64,000 nt of DNA from Scedosporium boydii (taxonomy: Eukaryota > Ascomycota > Sordariomycetes > Microascales > Microascaceae), in NCBI GenBank assembly GCA_002221725.1, contig NJFT01000010.1:302828-366827 (forward strand), written 5' to 3'. Below the pieces are notes generated by a model that saw nothing but the letters and a program-made list of their open reading frames with translations, was not told the DNA's origin and searched no databases. Position 1 is the first letter of the stretch, and every line of letters starts with the position of its first letter. Below, piece by piece: positions 42,883 to 54,144 of this stretch. A program made the translations under genes and the position numbers.

Positions 42883-44131
42883 TTAATAAACTCCTGATAC
42901 TTTTCCGTTACTTGCCACTGCCTCGGCTTTATATGTTTTAGCACCGGCTCTTAAAATCATCTGGAACAATTCGATATCCTTCCTCGCGTCTGTCGCGCTC
43001 GTCTTCGGCGTACTGTTGTTGATAATACAACGGTACAGTTCGAGGAATTGTAGAGTGTAGGCATCCTCGTACGTCTTTCTGATTGTCCTCTCTTGCCACC
43101 CTGCCTCGCCCACTCTCTCCCGGACAGTCATGGTAATAGGCAAGCCCTTGATATATGGAGTATCGTAGTTCACCCGAATTATCTTATCCTGAGAATACAC
43201 TTCAATGTGGGCGTCGAACTCTGGAACCAAATGAAGGCCGGACTCGTACGTCACCGGGAACCCGTCGTACTGGAAGAGGACGCTAAAAATCTCGGGGAAG
43301 GCGAGGACAGCGCCAGCAACCGATTGAGGCATTCCGACAATCTCACGCATCGCCGATAAATCGTGGGTACCGAGGCTATAACCTCCACCATTAGCAACCC
43401 CCCAAAAATATCAGTCTCCGCGAGCATACTACTTACCCGCCAAGTAATCTTAACATTCGCCGTGACTTAGGAGTCACGGGTACGCCAAACTCGGCCCCGA
43501 GAGCCTGCTCCTCTATGTCCGTATCCCGCCTTAGAAGCTCTTGTATATCCGCGTCAGTGAAATCGCTAAACCTTACAGGATACGTGGCGGACTGAGAGAC
43601 GGAATTGGCATTTGGTCCAACAATGCCTCGGATACGGGCGTATAGGATCTTCTCGAAGCCACCGACCTCCTCGAGAGCATCGAGAAAGGCCGCCGCGTAG
43701 CGACGCATTGTCCCGACGAACACATTCCCTTTTGAGGTCTTCTCCGCCTCGATGATGCGGTCCACGTCCCGGAAGTTGAGGGCGAGAGGCTTCTCTATTA
43801 AGCAGCGTTTATCATGCTTGAGGGCGAGGAGTCCGTGCTCGACGTGATACGCGTTTGCGTTGCAGACGAGGACGACATCGACGTCAGGCGAAGAGCAGAG
43901 TTCTTCGGGGTCGGTGGTGGTGGACGGGCCTGCTCCAGGGATCTTTTTGGCGCAGTGCTCGAGGGCCTGGCGGGAGATGTCGCAGAGGAAGGTGATCCGG
44001 TAGCAGTGGGAGAGGAAGTTAAGGGTGGGGATATGAATCACTTGTGCGACTTCTCCGCAGCCTATGATGCCGACTCCAAGGATGCGAGGCTTCGAGCTCG
44101 CACTCACACCGTTAGACGCAATGCTCGACAT
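42883..44131 (-). CDS. Gfo/Idh/MocA family NAD(P)-dependent oxidoreductase
   Basis: Exons 43437-44131 and 42883-43375 (61-nt intron, GTAAGT donor) encode 395 residues. The Rossmann motif reads VGIIGCGEVAQV, and the family's EKP motif appears in CLIEKPLALNF, whose Lys contacts cofactor and substrate. After the intron, LGTHDLSAMREIVGMP carries the expected His in the catalytic helix region. The C-terminal domain (VYSQDKIIRVNYDTPY) matches the open beta-sheet of the family. Members oxidise or reduce sugars, inositols or diols; the substrate is not clear. It resembles the deduced product at 47065 only at family level. Confidence 0.9.
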
Positions 44132-44765
44132 GGCAAATTCTTACTTGAAGCCTTGAGAGGTTCGACTAGCACCAAGAAGATACAAATTATCATCACGGGC
44201 AATGTCCGGGACACCGAAACCCCCTTTATATAACGACCCGATTGGATAAGTTGTGTTCTGTATGAAGTAAGCATTTGGGGCTATGGGATTCTCCGCCACC
44301 AAAGAACGTTCGCATTAGGGGTGATCCTCGTGGGACATGGAACCGGGCGGGGAGTATCGGAGTGGAGCTGCGAGCTAATAAATGCCTTAGCTCCCACGGA
44401 ACTTTTGAGCGAGGAAGACGAGCCGAACCCTGTGCCATTCGATTGGGGTAATAATCGAACATTACGCCTCACCACGCAGGCGAAGAGCCGAGATCCGCGC
44501 CCATGGGTACGGGGACATTGCCACCGCTGGGATAAGTTTATGACGGATACAGGATATCTCCTGGAGTCCCCGGCGTTAGCGTAGCGCCGTGCTGCGAGGG
44601 CACCAACCGGATCACTGGACGTACTTGTAGCCCTAGAAAACTAGTTGCAGCGAGCTCATTTTCGGGACCGTGGAATTGGTTGGTACTTTCTGGCTAAATT
44701 GGCAAACCCACATCGCACATCGGGGAGTAGCGGGTCGTTTCTAAGGCCCCGGGGGGGAGGGGATA
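44132..44765. other. Intergenic, between oxidoreductase promoter and transposon
   Basis: This is the promoter side of the oxidoreductase gene up to the TA target site of the transposon at 44764. No other feature. Confidence 0.45.
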
Positions 44766-44818
44766 AGTTGGACCCCCCACTTGTGGCCACCCCCCCCTTT
44801 TGGCCACCCCAAATTCCA
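44766..44818 (+). repeat. Left terminal inverted repeat of the pogo-type element
   Basis: It pairs with 46592-46644 over 53 bp, differing mainly in the length of C- and T-runs. A TA dinucleotide precedes it at 44764-44765. Confidence 0.9.
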
Positions 44819-44837
44819 ACAGCCCAAATAGCCACTG

Positions 44838-45089
44838 TCATCTTCCATCTTCTATTTCTTCCACATTTCGCCTTACTTCAATACATGAAGCTGCTGAACT
44901 ATCACTTTCACTATTGCTGCTTCCAATGGAAATGATTTCTTCTTCCAAATCATTTCCCCTCACCCTCTGTATATCCCCAATAGTGGCAAACTTCGAATTG
45001 GGACTTGTTTCAACCCTCTTCTTTTTCTTAGGCTTCATTGCTGCAATTTGGCTTTCTAGAGCCTGAACCCTTGCTTGGGATGTAGCCAA
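44838..45089 (-). pseudogene. Transposase C-terminal fragment
   Basis: An open frame with VQALESQIAAMKPKKKKRVE, ATIGDIQRVRG and an acidic Ser-rich end. Basic/coiled tails of this form end many fungal pogo-type transposases. It is the undamaged end of the same gene. Confidence 0.7.
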
Positions 45090-46292
45090 TTCGATATTCT
45101 TTTCATCAAAGGCTTTTAAAACCTTTTGGAATAGCTGGTGTTGTATAGTAGTATGTTGATTAATCAGGTTAGATTTGTATATGTATTCCTGAAGGTCCCT
45201 GGACTTCTTTGGAGTTGACCATATTATAATAGAACTATGGGGAGCTCTATAAAGTGACTAGGGAGTTGAAATAGATATCTGTAAAGCTTAGGGAATGGAA
45301 ATTTTATTTCTAGAAGGCTGTTCTTGTAGGGGAATTAGTTTTTAAAGAATAAGAGAGCTAAGAAGAGGCTTAGCTATATTTATAAGCTAAAGTCTAGATA
45401 CTATAAACCTATTCTTAATATTCTTACTAATTAGCTTATTATTTTAAGCTTTATAATAATAAGAAAGTAGGTTTCTTTTCCTTACTATTATAGATATAAT
45501 AGTTAAAATAAAAAAATTAACTTTCTTTTAATAAGCTATCTTTAAGGAGCTAAATATAGCTAAGTTTAATAGTTAGAAGATATAAAATATATATAAGAGT
45601 AAGAAAAGAAGAAAAATATAATATTAGAAGTACTTATATATAAATTTATCTATAATATAGCTTCTATAATTATCTAAGATAAGAAGATAGGCCTCTTAAA
45701 AGTTAGCTAGCTTAATATAAGGAATAAAGATCTTTTTAAACTATTTTAAAGTAATATTATTAGTTATCTAGCTATTATTAATTACTATAAAGTACTAATT
45801 TTTAAAAGAAGCTAAATCTATTAGAAACTACTATTATTAAACTAATTTTCCTTTAAAAATAACTAATAGAGGAAGAGCCTAGCTAGTAGCTAAGATATAC
45901 TTAATAAATAAAGTCTATAGCTAGAAACTAAGCTATTTCTTTTAGATTAAGCGCTTTTTAATACTTCTAAGAATAAGTTTATTACTAATATAGCCTTCTA
46001 TTATCCCTGTTTTATCTATATTATATCTGTTTTCTTATTTGATGTTCTTAATGCTAGGTAGTTGGAAGTATTAGAACCAGGGCTAGATTACCTCAGTTCT
46101 AGTGCCATTGACATAGGCAGAATTGATAGATTTCCCTCTTATGGTCCTAATAGATGGGTTTCTTCTTAAAAATCCCTCTATCTATCTCTTTCTAAGTGGC
46201 TGTGTGTCTCCTTGGGTCCTGAGGATTCTTTCTGTAAAAGAGTGGACTTGGGTATGGGTTGGAGGAAGTCCTAGGGCTCCTTGGGTTAGAAC

Positions 46293-46499
46293 CTATGCTG
46301 TCAAGTGGGTTTCTTGGGAAGTGCTGAGTCTCTGTATGCTGGAAAAGGCCTCTTTTTTTGGCTGATGGCTAAGAATGTGGTTTCTGATAGATGTTCTTGG
46401 AATACCCCATTCCTTAGCTGCTCGGGCAGTCGACATCCCATTTGCGATGGCTTTGAGGGCATCCTGAAGGTCATTTTCAGTATAGGACTTCATTTTTAG
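46293..46499 (-). pseudogene. Transposase N-terminal fragment (Psq helix-turn-helix)
   Basis: The frame begins MKSYTENDLQDALKAIANGM at 46491 and holds the helix-turn-helix typical of pogo transposases. It ends at a TAG where family members have Trp (THLTA then stop, then VLTQ). The same frame continues past it with GALGLPPTHTQV and EGFLRRNPSIRT before further stops, so the truncation is due to mutation. Confidence 0.8.
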
Positions 46500-46591
46500 T
46501 AGGAAAAGCTGGATACTGAATTTGAAGTAGATTGGAATTGGAATGGTTGAGGAATTACAGTTGGAATGTGGGAAATGTTGAAATGGTGGTG

Positions 46592-46644
46592 TGGAATTTG
46601 GGGTGGCCAAAAAGGGGGGGTGGCCACAAGTGGGGGGTCCAACT
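46592..46644 (-). repeat. Right terminal inverted repeat of the pogo-type element
   Basis: Inverted copy of 44766-44818, followed by TA at 46645-46646. Confidence 0.9.
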
Positions 46645-47064
46645 TATGGTGATGAAAATTTAACCAGGTCAGTATGAGGCATCATTTGATTGATCTGACC
46701 GGCTATCCTCTAACCTTTTCTCTGGCTTGGCTTGGCCCCGGTGGGTGCGCAATAAACACAATAATTTGATGTACCTTCGAAGAAGAAGACAATCTCCTCC
46801 TCCCACCACAGGAGCCACGACTCTAGGCCAGAAATATAGGATCCACTCACGGGCCTTTGTAGGAACAGTTGCTGCTTGGTCTTTTCTTCTTCCATTTGTT
46901 GTTATAATTTTTTATATGACTATAAATGTTACGACTCTTACAAGCCCCAAGGTCCATTTTGCCCAATAGCGGTCAGTTACAGTCAACACCTTGGGAAAGC
47001 CCCGTCTTCTATCTATCACCTCAACTACTTCACCAGACAAATTATTACAACCACCTTCATCACC
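46645..47064. other. Intergenic, oxidoreductase promoter side
   Basis: Upstream flank of the second Gfo/Idh/MocA gene. No separate feature is recognised. Confidence 0.4.
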
Positions 47065-48105
47065 ATGGCTGAGAAGCCCACAATTCGCTGGGGTATCATC
47101 GGAACGGGCTTGATATCCTCCTGGTTTGCCGCAGATCTTTCCGTCCCCCGACCCGATGCCGAGGCAAACCACATAATCCAAGCAATCGGCTCCTCATCCC
47201 ACGAGAAGGGGAAGAAATTCGTCGATACGCATATCCCCGGCACCTCCCCCGCCATTGGCACCTACGAGCAAGTCTACGCCGACCCCAACGTCGACATCGT
47301 GTATATCGGCACACCGCACGCCTTTCACCATCAGAATTGCTTGGATGCGATTAGGCACGGAAAGCATATCCTCTGCGAGAAGGCCTTTACATTGAATGTC
47401 GCCGAGGCTAGTGAGGTTTTCGAAGCAGCTGTTAAGAAGGGTGTGTTTGTGATGGAGGCGATGTGGACCCGATTCTTCCCTCTTACCAAGAGCCTTCAGA
47501 AACTCCTCCACGAGGATAAGGTTATCGGGGACGTAAAACGAGTGTTTTGCGACTTCGGGATGAAGCAGGATATCGCCGCGCTCCCGGCTGACTCGAGATT
47601 GAAGAATCCCGCTCTCGGGGCCGGAAGCCTCCTCGACATCGGCATCTACAGCGTAACGTGGGGTCTTGTCGGCCTTGGTCAGCAGACCGAGAAGCCCAAA
47701 ATTGTCGCGTCGCAGCAACTTATTGACGGGGTCGACATCGCCTCATCTATGATTCTGTCATTTCCCCAAGGCCAGCAGGGAATTCTCACCTCCACGACCT
47801 TCGCGAAGACGCCCAGTTCCTTCTGCAGAATCGAAGGGACGAAGGGTGCTGTCGTCGTCGAAGGTTTCGTGGCTTCCCTGCCCCGGTCCTTCACCATCCA
47901 CTTGGATGGCGATGAGGATCCGAAGAAGCATGAGTTCAAGCAGCCCGGAAAAGGATTTTACTGGGAAGCGGATGCTGTGGCGGGAGATATCGCGGCGGGC
48001 CGGAATCAGAACGAGGTGATGCCATGGGCGGAGACGATTCGGGTCCTGGCGATATTAGATGAGGTGAGGAGACAGGGCGGGGCGAGGTTTCCTCAAGAAG
48101 CATGA
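47065..48105 (+). CDS. Gfo/Idh/MocA oxidoreductase, dihydrodiol / D-xylose dehydrogenase type
   Basis: Intronless, 346 residues. The start has a strong CACCATGGC context, and family members begin near this Met, so the longer open frame upstream is not used. RWGIIGTGLISSWFAADL gives the dinucleotide fold. HILCEKAFTLNVAEA is the EKP-type motif with Ala in place of Pro. VFVMEAMWTRFFP and GGGSLLDIG-like GAGSLLDIGIY are characteristic of dimeric dihydrodiol dehydrogenase and fungal NADP-dependent D-xylose dehydrogenase. The likely reaction is NADP-linked oxidation of a pentose or a trans-dihydrodiol. The exact substrate cannot be decided from sequence. It lies beyond the transposon from another member of the same superfamily. 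Confidence 0.92.
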   Translation: MAEKPTIRWGIIGTGLISSWFAADLSVPRPDAEANHIIQAIGSSSHEKGKKFVDTHIPGTSPAIGTYEQVYADPNVDIVYIGTPHAFHHQNCLDAIRHGKHILCEKAFTLNVAEASEVFEAAVKKGVFVMEAMWTRFFPLTKSLQKLLHEDKVIGDVKRVFCDFGMKQDIAALPADSRLKNPALGAGSLLDIGIYSVTWGLVGLGQQTEKPKIVASQQLIDGVDIASSMILSFPQGQQGILTSTTFAKTPSSFCRIEGTKGAVVVEGFVASLPRSFTIHLDGDEDPKKHEFKQPGKGFYWEADAVAGDIAAGRNQNEVMPWAETIRVLAILDEVRRQGGARFPQEA

Positions 48106-48640
48106 GACTATGCGCGTAGGAATACGTGATGCGCAAGGGGGGATGTGTAAGAGTAGTGAGCCGGATGCTGGCACTCCTGGTATTCATGTAAAGCCTATTT
48201 TCGGTGTCCCCGGTCAAAAGTCTGAACGAAGGCGGGAATAGGCAGCGAACTAGTCATGCAGATTAAAGCTCAATCTACGCACTCTCGTTCAGGCCTGAAG
48301 CCTAATATCGACAGTCATTGGGTATTCGGCTCGCGCGAATGGGTCACAATGTGCGCCGCGGCGGTTTTCACGGTCACCACTCTACCCGCGCTTCCTGTCC
48401 TACGCGAGCGCAATGGAGGCCTCCTACGCAGCCACGGGGTACCACTCGCGATATATCTGCAGCTGATCCGACCTAAGCCAATCAAGATGCTGGTTCACGC
48501 AACCCCGCCCCAGACCCCGCAGTCAAAGTGGCACTCTCATGAAGGAACTGGTCGGCGGATGATCGGTCCCCTGGACGTGTGTGGTTTCGTCGTAGCAGAG
48601 GCAGAAACGCGATCGCTCTACTGCACCAGATACAGTCGCT
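48106..48640. other. Intergenic, no gene seen
   Basis: The 3' flank of the oxidoreductase and 5' flank of the HET-containing gene. No supported feature. Confidence 0.4.
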
Positions 48641-50851
48641 ATGCCAGTGCTTGAATCCGAGGGCCGGTTGTGCATCTTCTGCCGCCGCCTTGAGTCAACC
48701 CAGGAACAATGTCCCAAGCTCCATCCGGACTCGGTCGAGTGGCGTCGCCGAAACCCCCCAAAGGCCCCGAGCAAGCTGGTTGTCTCTCTGTCCGCAGACG
48801 ACCAGAAGTTAATCGAGTCGCTTCAGGGAAATCCGAGTACCCTCTGCGGCCGCTGTTCCCACTATGACGTTATCCGCGCGTTCCGGGAGGCGAACCCCCT
48901 GGACCCCGTCATCGATAGAAAGATGACCTGGGACCTGAGAACCAAGCACAACGATGAGCAAAAGAGATACGCTTTCCATCTCGGGACGCTGTCCTCTCTC
49001 ACACTCACCCCATCCTGCCCGCTCTGCCGCCTGATCTACGCCATCCTGCCCTATAAGGACCACCACCCGGATGACCTGTGGTACACCCTCAAGCCGTTCC
49101 GGATGTACGTCCGCGACGGCGACTATGAGATGTTCCCCGAGGCGTGGAAGCCAGAGAGCGCCCTCTTCCTCGGCCTGGGCCACTTTTGGGGCTTAAGTTA
49201 CGCCTCGCCGCTCAATATCGGAGAGAACGACGTGCACATGGCAATCATGGGCGCGGCCGCCATAGCCCTCCGCCCTCCGCTTCCCGGAAGAGGCTTCCTG
49301 AACTCGCGGCCGGTCGGGCCGGCCGTCGACTTCGACGCCATCAAGAACGCCTTCTATCGGTGCCGGGAGACTCACGGGAGTGACTGCCGACCGCGGAACG
49401 ACAGGCATGACCTTCTCACCACTTCGATGCTGGATGTCCTCGAGCGGAAGGTTGTGCCTTGTCCTCCCGATCCCGAATACGCCGCCCTCAGTTACGTTTG
49501 GGGCGGGGTGCACCCAAAGGACGGCGCACTGCAGGCCGGGACGCTACCCCACACCATTGAGGATGCCATAACGTTGACTGCCAAGATGGGTCTCCGCTAC
49601 CTCTGGGTATTCCCCCCCAACGGACATGTTGAACGGGTGGTTACTGACGGTCCTTAGGTGGATGCTCTCTGTATTGACCAGACCCCAAATCCCACGCCGG
49701 AACAAGCCGCCGCCAAGCAGGCCCAGCTCCAAATCATGGGCATCATCTACAGCAGCGCGCAGGTCACCATCGTGGCCAACGCCGGAACTTCCTCGGACCA
49801 CGGGCTCCCTGGAGTATCGATGAGGCACCCACGCCCCAGGCAGATCGAGGAGACGATCGACGGCCATTCGCTCTTCATAATGCCGCCGACTGCCGACCTC
49901 TCGAATGTGGTATCGGTCTACAACACTCGCGCCTGGACGTTCCAGGAGAGTCTACTTGCTACACGTCAGATAATTTTTACAGACCACATGTGGCAGTTCC
50001 GGTGCCCCCTGGACAGGTTCTCTGAGTCGACCGATTTCGAAAGTCGCGTAGACATGCCACTCAATCCATCTACCTCCACCGCTGTATGTATATGCTTCTG
50101 ATCCGCCCCCCACGAAAGAAAAACTCCTAGTAATATGACGAACTTCCAGATCGAGGTCTTGAAGACCCAGCACGGTCGGTTCAAGTGCTACCATGCTCTC
50201 ATGCAGATGTACACCCAGCGCCAAATGACGGACCCGTCCGACTCCCTCAACGCGACGCTAGGCATCCTCGCGGAGCTCGAAGCGACTGCATTCCCCGAAG
50301 GATTTGTCTGGGGCCTGCCCCTGAAGAGTCACCCGTTCTCGCTCGCGTGGATCCACGGCCGCACGGTGACCCCTCACCGTCGGCATGGGTTCCCCAGCTG
50401 GACCTGGGCTGGTTGGGAGGGCGCCGTGACGTATCCCAAGTCCGTCTGGTTCGAGTTCGGTGAGAGATCCCCCCTAGCGGACATGGAGCCGGAATTTGTT
50501 GATGCCCGCGGCGACGAACTCACGCTCGACGCGTGGCTGATGACCTTGGACATCGTCACGGAGCCCCTCAGCGAGGTGCGCGTGCCCGGCGGCGACGGCG
50601 AGACGATGGGCACCGTCACTGAGCGCGACTTCTTCCCCCCGAACACGATACCGTCCGGGGAATACAACTGCCTGATCGCGCGGCGCTTCTCGCAGGAGTC
50701 CGGGAACGGCTCCCCCGGTCGCCAGGCGGTGTTCTTGGTGGTGCTAGATTGGGACGGGAATGTGGCTCGGAGACGGACGGTTTTCACGTTGATTATCTGG
50801 GCAGACTTAACTCAGTTCGGGCCTAAGAAAACGAGAGTAAAGCTAATTTGA
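48641..50851 (+). CDS. HET-domain protein with N-terminal Cys-rich extension
   Basis: Exons 48641-49606, 49658-50083 and 50150-50851 encode 697 residues. The first 130 residues carry paired Cys (LCIFCRRLES, LCGRCSHYDV, CPLCRLIYA), a zinc-ribbon-like extension common before fungal HET domains. The HET blocks read YAALSYVWGG, then LRYLW joined across the first intron to VDALCIDQ, then NTRAWTFQESLLATRQIIF. The first intron (51 nt, GTATTC donor) cuts the most conserved block. The C-terminal part includes FPSWTWAGWEGAV, usual in this group. A role in vegetative incompatibility or related cell death is inferred from the domain only. It is separate from the NLR and the HET protein in the left half of the window. 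Confidence 0.9.
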
Positions 50852-51136
50852 TTAGTCGAGATCAGGCTTTTCGTTGACTAAGATGTACACTGGCAATCCA
50901 GGAGGAAGTATAAGACGGAGGAACTTTTCACATAATTCCAGAATGCAGCTTACACATCCTAAGGTATATAGATAAACCAACTAAAACTGCGTGTGAGCTA
51001 ATAGTGCTAATTCATTCCGGTAAACGCTGCCAGTCACCAGAATTTCAGAAATATAGACACGCAAAATTATAGTAGAGTAGAAGCCGCCAAAGTTCGGGCA
51101 CCTTTACTAGATAAGTATATTGAGACAGGGAATAAG
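50852..51136. other. Intergenic, no gene seen
   Basis: AT-rich 3' flank of the HET gene; nothing recognised. Confidence 0.35.
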
Positions 51137-51945
51137 GTGACTGGTGTGGGGAGGGTTCAGTTCTCGTGTGGAATGGAAGAGCGGCAGCGGAAGAACCTTC
51201 CTCCTTGCCCAGGGGGGCAGAGCATAGTTATTTCTTTTCTTTTCTTCCTTCTCATCGGAGAGGGAGGTTCATCTTCTTCAAGTTCTTCATCATTTTTAGT
51301 TTTTTCCTTAATTAAATTAACTTCTTTTACCCAGTTCTAGCTGGTCCTGATCATTGGTGACGTCCTGCTGCTTGTTCCGGCTTGACATATGTCACAGGGT
51401 GCTCCTTTGGGCACTGACATGATTCTTAACCTCCCCCTATTTGGAGGCCTTCTTCTTTCTGATCTGGCTCTATTCCCATTAATCAACAGTTCCGACAACT
51501 GTCCATTCCTGTCAGGGGTTCTGCAGCAGCTCCTTGTAGGAAATACCACAAACTATTGACCGAACTATTTTGTCGGAGCCGGGCAGCACAACCAAGAACA
51601 CAAACAAGACTGTGCCGCCCTCTCAAGAGAATAATCGGCAGTGGCTGGGAGCTACACTGCAAGGAAGAAATGGTCCAATGGTTGTCGGAATGGTCTGATG
51701 GTCAAGTAGGATGTCGAGAAGTGGATAATCAGTCGGAATCTGCATCGTGGGACATCACATCCAAAGAAGAGAAGAGAAATGTAAAGATAGGAAAAGAAGT
51801 AATATAGAGAAAAGAATAGTAAAGAACGTCTACCACAACAACGCTCTGGCCGACAGGAAACAACTGATCGCTCCCAACTGCGATGCTGTCCTTCGCCTGC
51901 TTCTGCGCCGTACTTTCTTTTCTAAGAACTAGTCTATGAAAAATG
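51137..51945 (-). mobile_element. Possible LTR-retrotransposon fragment (gag start plus LTR-like sequence)
   Basis: On the minus strand about 51190-51345 reads as acidic, Lys/Glu-rich protein (NWVKEVNLIKEKTKNDEELE, then EDEPPSPMRRKKRK), similar in character to the early gag region of fungal Copia-type elements. Upstream in that orientation, from about 51573, the sequence begins TGTCGG on the plus strand and has no coding content for 370 bp, as an LTR would. The far LTR boundary, primer-binding site and pol genes were not found, so this is at best a truncated element. Confidence 0.35.
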
Positions 51946-52773
51946 GGGGGCCATCATCCTTTTATGTGTAAGTGAGGTTCGGATGTGTGGCACATCGGGC
52001 TTCCGGTGGCGGCACCGATCAGCAATGTGGCGGCGCCGCCGCCAGTCGCCCTACACACCAACACACTATTTTCTTTTTTCTTGCGGTGTGCGGGTAGGCT
52101 GCACTACTCCGTCTCAATACTAGAACTCAGCTTTAAATCTGGAAGTGGGTTTTAGTCTACGCACTTTCGTCTTTGATTCTGTCGGCATCCACGCAGTTGA
52201 TCAGATCATTTGCCGACCGGGCTGGCGAGGTGAGTATCCGAAGTCTAGTCTGTCCTTGCTCGAGCTCCGTGATGAAGTGCTGGTGATGTGACCTACCGGT
52301 GCAGTTCTGACTATTGAATCGAGTATGGCCGGGAGAGGACTGGTTTAGACAAGGATGGCGGCACCAGCATGCGAGATTAGATTATTTCCTCATTGTTCAT
52401 CGCTCGGTTTACCGAGCTCTCGGGCCTGGCCAATAACGCCAGCTCCCGCCACTCCCTGATCAACTAACCCAATTGGGCCCAGTCGCGAGCCATACATATC
52501 GCCTCCCACCATGCCCTGTAGACCACTATTACTCCACAGGATCGTGTCTACGAAGTACATGCGTCACCAAAGTCTTCCTTCCCCATAGAGTAGATTCCCC
52601 ATGGGGTAGACAAAACCCGGGGCTGGCTGAGCAACAGCTTTGGCCTTTAAATATCCGAGATTCCCTTTCGATCCACTCTGAAATCACCATAACTCCTTCC
52701 TCGCCTTATCTTATTGACGAGCGTTTCCAGCGGTTTCTAGGACGCGGCAGTACTTCCATTGAATCACGAAGCA
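51946..52773. other. Intergenic, sugar transporter promoter side
   Basis: No gene is seen. GC-rich GGCGGC words occur near 52008-52045. Confidence 0.4.
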
Positions 52774-54144
52774 ATGGGTCTATTCGGGAAGAAGAAGGAG
52801 GCTGAGTTGGCCGTCGGTCAAGGACTCGTAGCGGTGCGTCTGACCTACGTCCTAGTTTCATTCGAGCTTCCACGGGGAGGTGACACTGGCTGACAAGACA
52901 CTCAGGTCCTCCCACCCAACCCGAAACCATGGTATCGCACGCCTCACCTCACCAAGCTGAACCTGGTCCTGCTGGTCCCTCTATTCTCTTCCGCGTCGGT
53001 CGGCTACGATGGTACGCATTCTAAGGCCTTCAAATTTGCTTATCTCGTGACTGACGAAAAAACCATCCAGGTTCGATGATGAACGGCCTCCAAACTCTCC
53101 CCCAATGGCGAAATTACTTTGACAAACCTGAGGGGGCCATCCCCGGCCTGATGAACGCCGTCTACCCTCTCGGCAAGGTCGTTGCCCTCTTTATAGTTAC
53201 CTATCTCTGTGATAGATATGGGCGCAAGGTTCCCTTGTACATCGGCTTTGCCGGCGCCATCGGGTTCGCCATCCTCCAGGGATTGTCCAACAACGTGGCT
53301 ATGTTTGTCAGCGCGAGGGCTTTTCTGGGATTCTTTACAAGCTTTTTAAGCCAACCATGTCCCATCATTATCACGGAGCTTGCATATCCTACCCACAGAG
53401 GCAAATTCACGGCCTTGTACCAGACATGCTACGTACGCAGTTCTCTTCCCAAACTATCAGCTGGTGAAACCCTCGATTGGACACTTACACTGGCCTTACA
53501 GTATTTCGGCGCCATCTTCGCCGCTTGGTGCACCTACGGCACGTTTAGGCTCGACTCGACATGGAGCTGGAGGATTCCATCTATATTGCAATGTGGCATC
53601 CCCATGATTCAAGTCTGCGGTCTTTACTTCCTCCCCGAATCCCCCAGGTATGTGCATCCCACGACCTTTGCAGTAGTCCGCTCATCGCACGAGTAGTCTC
53701 TAACGCGGTGTTTCAGGTGGCTCGCTTCCCGGGGCCGTAGGGAAGAGGCTCGACAGATCCTCGCAGACTGGCACGCAGGCGGCGACCTCGACTCGCCGCT
53801 CGTCGCGTTCGAGCTCAATGAGATTGAAGCCGCCATCCAGGAAGAATGCGAAGTCCTCTCGCAAGTCTCCTGGCTCGAGCTCTTCCGCACGCCCGCCAAC
53901 CGCAAGCGCACCCTCATCGCCGTCCTCGTCGGCTGGTTCACACAGTGGAACGGCGTCGGGGTCATCAGCTATTACCTCACGCTCGTGCTCAACACCGTCG
54001 GCATCACTGAGGTGAAGGACCAGACACTTATCAACGGTGAATGCACCACAGGACAAGTTAGGTAGTGCTGAGATGGGGGAGGCGAATGAGAAGGCGCAGG
54101 AGGAGGCGTATGAGAAGGAGGCGAGGATTGAGAAGATTGAGTGA
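52774..54144 (+). pseudogene. MFS sugar transporter with internal deletion
   Basis: Exons fit at 52774-52833, 52906-53011, 53071-53432, 53502-53647 and from 53717. The product begins MGLFGKKKEAELAVGQ and shows sugar-porter marks: CDRYGRKVPLYIG, the PESPRWL motif across an intron, and WFTQWNGVGVISYY in helix 7. Family members continue after TLING with five more helices. Here the sequence runs ACGGTGAATGCACCACAGGA to an in-frame TAG at 54063-54065. Sequence resembling a charged C-terminal tail then follows directly in another frame (EMGEANEKAQEEAYEKEARI, to TGA at 54142). The whole second bundle (helices 8-12) is missing, best explained by a deletion joining an intron to the last exon. Transport is unlikely. 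The neighbour is a GH3 beta-glucosidase. Confidence 0.8.

Larger units (their letters stand above)
44766..46644 (-). mobile_element. pogo/Fot1-type DNA transposon, internally RIP-mutated
   Basis: The element is 1,879 bp, close to the size of Fot1-like elements, and is bounded by 53-bp terminal inverted repeats that begin AGTTGGACCCCCCACTTGTG. It is flanked on both sides by TA, the target duplication expected for Tc1/mariner-pogo. On the minus strand the N-terminal Psq-type helix-turn-helix is readable (MKSYTENDLQDALKAIANGM, ARAAKEWGIPRTSIRN). The C-terminal tail is also readable (VQALESQIAAMKPKKKKRV). Between them the transposase core has many TAG/TAA codons where Trp and Gln codons are expected. 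About 45240-46020 is extremely AT- and TpA-rich. This is the pattern left by repeat-induced point mutation. The element is dead but its ends look intact. Confidence 0.9.

Noticed and set aside
45240..46020. An AT-rich block that might be an AT isochore or origin
   Set aside because: It lies wholly inside the pogo-type element and is better explained as its RIP-mutated transposase core.
54037..54061. A 25-nt intron rejoining the transporter to its tail in frame
   Set aside because: It is below a workable intron length. The missing helices show a deletion, so the frame match is likely coincidental or a remnant of the old last intron.
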